From contig JADFTO010000004.1 of assembly GCA_022560215.1 (NCBI GenBank), positions 1 to 26,620 on the forward strand: a stretch of DNA of 26,620 nt. The letters are read 5' to 3'. Source of the DNA: Pseudomonadota bacterium. Lineage in GTDB: Bacteria; Pseudomonadota; Alphaproteobacteria; Rhodospirillales; 2-02-FULL-58-16. Of this stretch, positions 22,178-26,620 are shown one piece after another (positions within the stretch are counted from its first letter, which is position 1; each line of letters begins with the position of its first letter). The notes beneath the pieces were generated by a model. That model worked only from the letters and a program-made list of their open reading frames with translations. It searched no databases and was not told the DNA's origin. The translations under genes were made by a program, and so were the position numbers.

Positions 22178-23656
22178 ATGCGCGACAGCCTGTTTTACCT
22201 GCGCCGCATCGAGAATGTCAGTCTCCAGTCCCAGATCAGGGAGATGCTGGTCTCGGCCATCCTCGACGGGCAGCTTCCCTCGGGGGCGCCGCTGCCGTCC
22301 AGCCGCAGGATGGCGAAGACTCTCGGCGTCTCGCGCAACACCGTGGTCCTGGCCTATCAAGGCCTGGTCGATGACGACTACCTGACCGCCCGGGAACGGA
22401 GCGGTTTCTACGTCAACCAGGAAATCCGAGAGGGCCGGGTGCTGGCCGACAGGCCCCCCACCCAGCCTCGCCGGGAAGGCCCCGGCTGGACGCGCCGCTT
22501 CCGGGTGCGGCCGGCCCGCCAGCCCCAAATACGGAAACCCCAGGACTGGCAGTCCTATGCCTATCCGTTCATCTCCAACCAGGTGGACCCGACGCTCTTT
22601 CCCATCGCCGCCTGGCGGGAATGTTCGCGCCAGGCCATGGGGCGCCGGGGGATGGACGCCTGGACCAGCGACACCAGCGGCAACGACGACCCGGCGCTGG
22701 CCGAGCAGATCCGCACCCGGCTGCTGCCCCGCCGGGGCATCATGGCCTCGGAGGACCAGATCCTCATCACCATGGGGGCCCAGAATGCCCTCTACCTGCT
22801 GGCCAGCCTCCTGATCACGCCGGAGACCCGGGTCGCCATCGAGGACCCGGGCTATCCGGACGCCCGCAACATCTTCAGCTTGAAGACCAAGCGTGTGCGC
22901 CCCATTCCGGTGGACGATCACGGGTTGCCCGTGGACCAGCGCCTCGATTCCCGCGACTACGTCTACGTCACGCCGAGCCACCAGTCCCCCACCACCCCGA
23001 CCCTTCCCATGGACCGGCGCCGGGCCCTGCTCCAGCGGGCGGCGGACCACGACTTCATCATCATCGAGGACGACTACGAGGCCGAAACCAATTACGTCGG
23101 CGAGCCGACGCCGGCGCTGAAGTCCCTGGATTCAGACGAGCGCGTCGTCTACGTGGCCAGCCTGTCCAAGACGCTGTTTCCCGGGCTCCGCCTGGGCTAT
23201 CTGGTGGCTTCGGCGGAACTGATCTCGGAGGCCCGGGCGCTGCGCCTCCTGATGCTGCGCCACCCCCCCAACAACAACCAACGGACCACGGCCCTGTTTC
23301 TGTCGCTTGGCCATCACGACGCCCTCATCCACCGCCTTCACCGGGCCTACCGGGCGCGCTGGCAGGAAATGGTCCGGGCGCTACAACGGCACATGCCGGA
23401 CTCGACCCGGCCCCCCACCTTCGGCGGCACCAGTTTCTGGGTGCGGGGACCCGAGGCGCTGGACGCCGACGTGCTGGCCGCCGAGGCCCGAAGCCAAGGC
23501 ATCATCATCGAGCCCGGATCCATTCATTTCGCCGCCGAGGACGGTCCCAGGAACTATTTCCGCCTGGGCATCTCCTCGATCGCGCTGGAGAAGATCGAGC
23601 CGGGAATCCGGCTCCTCGCCTCCCTCATCGGGCGCCATTGCCGGAAGCGCGCTTAA
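22178..23656 (+). CDS. tauR: MocR-family (GntR HTH + aminotransferase-like) regulator of taurine use
   Basis: This 492-residue regulator joins an N-terminal GntR winged helix (residues 1-80: VSLQSQIREMLVSAILDGQLPSG, PLPSSRRMAKTLGVSRNTVVLAY) to a fold type I aminotransferase-like domain (about 125-490). PLP-binding marks are VTPSHQSPTTPTLP around 264, IIIEDDYEAE around 294 and VASLSKTLFPGLRLGY, with the Schiff-base lysine at 331. TauR homologues activate taurine transamination genes in response to taurine or its PLP adduct, and the position divergent from an omega-aminotransferase gene and upstream of ald-xsc supports that role. The ATG at 22178 has AAGG about 9 nt upstream and begins the family N-terminus (RDSLFYLRR). 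A self-acting aminotransferase is unlikely given the HTH fusion. Confidence 0.9.
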   Translation: MRDSLFYLRRIENVSLQSQIREMLVSAILDGQLPSGAPLPSSRRMAKTLGVSRNTVVLAYQGLVDDDYLTARERSGFYVNQEIREGRVLADRPPTQPRREGPGWTRRFRVRPARQPQIRKPQDWQSYAYPFISNQVDPTLFPIAAWRECSRQAMGRRGMDAWTSDTSGNDDPALAEQIRTRLLPRRGIMASEDQILITMGAQNALYLLASLLITPETRVAIEDPGYPDARNIFSLKTKRVRPIPVDDHGLPVDQRLDSRDYVYVTPSHQSPTTPTLPMDRRRALLQRAADHDFIIIEDDYEAETNYVGEPTPALKSLDSDERVVYVASLSKTLFPGLRLGYLVASAELISEARALRLLMLRHPPNNNQRTTALFLSLGHHDALIHRLHRAYRARWQEMVRALQRHMPDSTRPPTFGGTSFWVRGPEALDADVLAAEARSQGIIIEPGSIHFAAEDGPRNYFRLGISSIALEKIEPGIRLLASLIGRHCRKRA

Positions 23657-23795
23657 GCGCCGTTGAGTCACGGGCCCTTTCCCTGGCATGGTGGAATCGC
23701 CGCAACTGGCCCTAACGGACGGGGGCCGGGGGCACTATCACTTCAAGCCTCCACCCGCCCGACCGGGGCGGGGGCCGTCACCGGGGAGATTGACC

Positions 23796-24914
23796 ATGTT
23801 GATCGGAATCCCTAAGGAGATCAAGGACCAAGAATACCGCGCAGGGTTAGTCCCCGACAGCGTCCGCGAGTGCGTCCACCATGGCCATTCGGTGATCGTC
23901 GAGACCGGCCTCGGCGCCGGTATCGGGTGCACGGACGACGACTACCGGGACTCGGGCGCCGCCATCGTGGAGACCCCGGACCGGGTCTTCGCCGAGGCCG
24001 ATTTGGTGATCAAGGTGAAGGAGCCCCAGAAGGCCGAGCGCCAAATGCTGCGCCGGGGCCAGGTTCTCTTCACCTACCTGCATCTGGCGCCCGACCCGGA
24101 ACAGACCAAGGACCTGCTCGAGGGCGGCGCCGTCTGCATCGCCTATGAAACCGTGACCGACGACTACGGCGGCCTGCCCCTGCTGGCGCCCATGTCCCAG
24201 GTCGCCGGCCGCATGTCGGTTCAGGCCGGCGCCCACTGCCTGGAAAAGGAGGCCGGCGGCCGGGGCGTCCTGTTGGGCGGGGTCCCCGGGGTGGCGCCGG
24301 CCAAGGTGGTGATCATCGGCGGCGGCGTGGTCGGCGAGAACGCCGCCTACATGGCGCTCGGTCTCGGCGCCGACGTGACCGTCCTGGACCGGAACGTCCA
24401 AACCCTGCGCAACCTGGTGGTCCGCTTCGGGCCCTCGATCAAGACCCTCTATTCGACGGAACTCGCCATCGAGGAACAGGTGCTGGCGGCCGACCTGGTG
24501 ATCGGCGGCGTCCTCCTCAAGGGCGCCGAGGCACCGAAACTGGTGAGCGAGGACCTGGTCAAGCGCATGAAGGGGGGCTCGGTGCTCGTCGATGTGGCCA
24601 TCGACCAGGGCGGCTGTTTCGAGACCTCCCGGGCCACCACCCATTCCGACCCCACCTACGTGTTGCACGACGTGGTGCATTATTGCGTCGCCAACATGCC
24701 GGGCGCGGTCGCCCGCACGTCGACCTACGCGCTCAACAACGTCACCCTTCCCTTCGTGCTGGCGCTGGCGGACAAGGGATACCGGCTGGCCCTGAGGGAG
24801 GATCCCCATCTGCTCAACGGCCTGAACGTGCACCAGGGCGACATCACCTGCGAGGCCGTCGCCCTTGACCTGGGGTATGATTTCGTCGATCCAAACAAAG
24901 CGATTGCCGCCTAG
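23796..24914 (+). CDS. ald: Alanine dehydrogenase
   Basis: This 372-residue NAD-dependent enzyme deaminates alanine to pyruvate and ammonium, here recycling the amino acceptor of taurine transamination. The N-terminus MLIGIPKEIKDQEYRAGLVP carries the substrate-binding R15; K75 (IKVKEPQ) and H96 (FTYLHLAPD) stand at the positions known from characterised alanine dehydrogenases. The Rossmann motif is VVIIGGGVVGENAAYMALGLGADVTVLDR (about 170), and VDVAIDQGGCFETS holds the catalytic Asp. I chose ATG 23796 with GGGGAG 8 nt before it; the frame is open to 23688, but that leader is not family-like. It follows tauR by 139 bp and precedes xsc by 93 bp. A 7-bp CCCGCCC/GGGCGGG stem (23754-23772) just before the ribosome site has no T-run. 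Confidence 0.96.
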   Translation: MLIGIPKEIKDQEYRAGLVPDSVRECVHHGHSVIVETGLGAGIGCTDDDYRDSGAAIVETPDRVFAEADLVIKVKEPQKAERQMLRRGQVLFTYLHLAPDPEQTKDLLEGGAVCIAYETVTDDYGGLPLLAPMSQVAGRMSVQAGAHCLEKEAGGRGVLLGGVPGVAPAKVVIIGGGVVGENAAYMALGLGADVTVLDRNVQTLRNLVVRFGPSIKTLYSTELAIEEQVLAADLVIGGVLLKGAEAPKLVSEDLVKRMKGGSVLVDVAIDQGGCFETSRATTHSDPTYVLHDVVHYCVANMPGAVARTSTYALNNVTLPFVLALADKGYRLALREDPHLLNGLNVHQGDITCEAVALDLGYDFVDPNKAIAA

Positions 24915-24933
24915 CCCGGAGTTTCGGCTCACG

Positions 24934-24994
24934 TCATCGAATATCCGCGCGGGACCGGGGCAGCGGGACCCGCACCCTCGAAATCGAATCGATT
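24934..24994 (+). promoter_or_regulatory. Candidate control sites in the ald-xsc gap
   Basis: TCATCGAATATCCG (24934-24947) matches 12 of 14 bases of TCATCGAATTTCGG in the tpa-tauR dyad (21995-22008). GCGGGACC occurs twice, 14 bp apart (24949-24956, 24963-24970). AATCGA-A-TCGATT (24982-24994) is a small dyad just ahead of the xsc ribosome site. Together they suggest a separate, possibly co-regulated, promoter for xsc, but no -35/-10 pair is convincing. Confidence 0.35.
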
Positions 24995-25007
24995 GATGGA
25001 GAATCCA

Positions 25008-26620
25008 ATGACAAAAATGACCACGGAAGAGGCCTTTGTGAAGGTCCTGCAAATGCACGGCATTGAGCACGCTTTCGGCATTATCGGGTCGGCGTTCATG
25101 CCGATTTCCGACTACTTCTCGAAAGCCGGAATCAAATTCTGGGATGTCGCCCATGAGACGAACGGCGGAATGATCTGCGATGGTTATACCCGGGCGACCG
25201 GCAAGATCGCCATGGCCATCGCACAAAACGGACCGGGCGTTACCGGCTTCGTCACGCCGATCAAGACAGCCTATTGGAACCACACACCCATGCTCCTGGT
25301 CACGCCCCAGGCCGCCAACAAGACCATCGGTCTAGGCGGCTTTCAGAAAGTCGAGCAGATGGCTCTGTTCCGCGACATGGTTTGTTATCAGGAGGAGGTT
25401 CGCGACCCATCCCGGATGGCAGAGGTTCTCAATCGTGTCATTGAGAAAGCGATCCGTGGCTCAGCGCCGGCGCAGATCAACGTGCCGCGTGATTTCTGGA
25501 CCCAAGTGATCGACATCGAGCTTCCGCAGATCGTTCGCATCGAACGTCCGGCAGGCGGTGCCGCGGCAATTGCCAAAGCCGCCAAGTTGCTGTCTGACGC
25601 CAAATTCCCGGTGATCCTGTCGGGCGCTGGCGTCGTTATCGGCGGTGCGATTCCCGATTGTGTCGCCCTCGCCGAGCGTCTGGACGCACCGGTATGCAGC
25701 GGCTACCAGCACAACGACAGCTTCCCGGGCTCGCACGCTCTGGCCGCGGGTCCATTGGGTTACAACGGCTCCAAGGCGGCCATGGAACTGATCGCCAAGG
25801 CTGACGTGGTTTTGGCCTTGGGAACGCGGCTCAATCCGTTCTCGACCTTACCGGGCTACGGCATCGATTATTGGCCGAAAGATGCCGCTATCATTCAAGT
25901 CGACATCAATATTGACCGCATCGGTCTGACCAAAAAGATATCGGTGGGAATTTGCGGCGACGCCAAGCAAGTCGCCCAACAGATTTTGGCACAGCTTTCC
26001 CCAACGGCGGGCGATGCCGATCGAGAAGAGCGCAAGGCGGTGATTCACCAGACCAAATCGTCTTGGTTGCAGGCGCTGGCCAGCATGGACGACGAAGACG
26101 ATGATCCCGGCACCACCTGGAACGCCGATTGCCGTGAGCGCGAGCCTGACCACATGTCGCCGCGCCAGGCCTGGCGCGCGATCCAGGATGGCCTGCCTGA
26201 AGACGCCATCATTTCCAGCGATATCGGTAACAATTGCGCCATCGGCAACGCGTACCCAACTTTTGAGAAGGGACGGAAGTATCTGGCGCCCGGCCTGTTT
26301 GGCCCCTGTGGATACGGCTTCCCATCCATTATCGGCGCGAAGATCGGCAATCCCGATACGCCGGTCGTCGGTTTCGCCGGCGATGGGGCATTCGGCATCA
26401 GCATGAACGAAATGACGTCAATCGGCCGTGACGATTGGCCTGCCATCACCATGGTCGTCTTCCGCAATTACCAGTGGGGGGCGGAGAAGCGCAACTCCAT
26501 CCTGTGGTACGCCAACAACTTCGTCGGCACGGAATTGAATCCGGACCTGAGCTATGCCAAGGTTGCCGAGGGCTGCGGCCTGAAGGGTGTCAAGTTGACC
26601 ACGCAATCGGAACTCACCAC
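25008..26620 (+). CDS. xsc: Sulfoacetaldehyde acetyltransferase, N-terminal 537 residues (3' end outside window)
   Basis: This thiamine diphosphate enzyme converts sulfoacetaldehyde and phosphate to acetyl phosphate and sulfite, the desulfonation step of taurine degradation. The frame starts at ATG 25008 (GGAG about 8 nt upstream) and stays open to the window end. N-terminal TPP-binding part: TTEEAFVKVLQMHGIEHAFG, IIGSAFMPISDYF, and E50 in DVAHETNGGMICDGYTRATG, the catalytic glutamate of this superfamily. The C-terminal GDGAFGISMNEMTSIGRDDWP and VFRNYQWGAEKRNS carry the TPP/Mg motif. GSAFMPISD and RNYQWGAEKRNS are features I associate with Xsc rather than acetolactate synthase. Family length is near 590, so roughly 50 residues are missing. 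Base composition is visibly lower in GC than ald or tauR. Confidence 0.94.
   Translation, partial: MTKMTTEEAFVKVLQMHGIEHAFGIIGSAFMPISDYFSKAGIKFWDVAHETNGGMICDGYTRATGKIAMAIAQNGPGVTGFVTPIKTAYWNHTPMLLVTPQAANKTIGLGGFQKVEQMALFRDMVCYQEEVRDPSRMAEVLNRVIEKAIRGSAPAQINVPRDFWTQVIDIELPQIVRIERPAGGAAAIAKAAKLLSDAKFPVILSGAGVVIGGAIPDCVALAERLDAPVCSGYQHNDSFPGSHALAAGPLGYNGSKAAMELIAKADVVLALGTRLNPFSTLPGYGIDYWPKDAAIIQVDINIDRIGLTKKISVGICGDAKQVAQQILAQLSPTAGDADREERKAVIHQTKSSWLQALASMDDEDDDPGTTWNADCREREPDHMSPRQAWRAIQDGLPEDAIISSDIGNNCAIGNAYPTFEKGRKYLAPGLFGPCGYGFPSIIGAKIGNPDTPVVGFAGDGAFGISMNEMTSIGRDDWPAITMVVFRNYQWGAEKRNSILWYANNFVGTELNPDLSYAKVAEGCGLKGVKLTTQSELT

Noticed and set aside
23754..23772. CCCGCCC/GGGCGGG stem before ald considered as a terminator or riboswitch
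   Set aside because: There is no T-run and no conserved aptamer-like structure; short GC stems are expected by chance here.
1..26620. CRISPR arrays, insertion sequences, prophage genes, tRNA or rRNA genes
   Set aside because: No regularly spaced repeats, transposase or integrase motifs, or tRNA-like folds were found by eye on either strand.

Overview
The window reads as chromosome of a GC-rich alphaproteobacterium, most likely a Rhodospirillales-type organism. The evidence is the gene order gpmI-envC-ctpA-divergent polysaccharide deacetylase-rppH, the order obgE-proB-proA-nadD-rsfS-rlmH, the uvrC-pgsA-molybdenum cofactor block, and a TAGAGC...GCTCTA palindromic intergenic element of a kind familiar from this class. 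This is inference from gene content and order; there is no rRNA or tRNA in the window to anchor it.

Layout. 1-440 is the 3' part of a branched-chain amino acid aminotransferase (+). A roughly 100-bp palindromic repeat separates it from a convergent LOG-family gene. From 6656 down to 1452 (-) lies uvrC, pgsA, mobB, moeA, moaD, moaE, the last part being a molybdenum cofactor block with ATGA stop/start overlaps. 7083-14133 (-) carries an SDR oxidoreductase, a decayed TerC-type membrane protein gene, rppH, a divergent polysaccharide deacetylase, ctpA, envC and gpmI, mostly overlapping or nearly so. Around 14300-14740 sit two single-membrane-helix small protein genes (31 and 47 aa) facing each other across a bidirectional terminator. 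14735-19619 (-) is obgE, proB, proA, nadD, rsfS, rlmH, a ribosome-assembly, proline and NAD group. rplU-rpmA follow (19724-20500, -) with their own promoter and terminator.

The right end (20646-26620) is a taurine dissimilation locus: a class III aminotransferase (-), a divergent MocR-type regulator TauR (+), alanine dehydrogenase (+) and sulfoacetaldehyde acetyltransferase xsc (+, cut by the window edge). The expected chemistry is transamination of taurine with pyruvate to sulfoacetaldehyde and alanine, recycling of pyruvate by Ald, and conversion of sulfoacetaldehyde plus phosphate to acetyl phosphate and sulfite by Xsc.

The most notable points are: a MoaD whose essential C-terminal Gly-Gly is followed by seven further residues; an extensive inverted repeat between the aminotransferase gene and tauR; a small membrane protein gene with a consensus-like promoter, a perfect 16-bp palindrome and a clean terminator; a strong Shine-Dalgarno in front of rsfS followed by ATA instead of a normal start; a TerC gene that seems to have lost its N-terminus and an internal block; and an AT-richer xsc in an otherwise GC-rich locus. 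No wholly new multi-gene system, CRISPR array, prophage or insertion sequence was seen.
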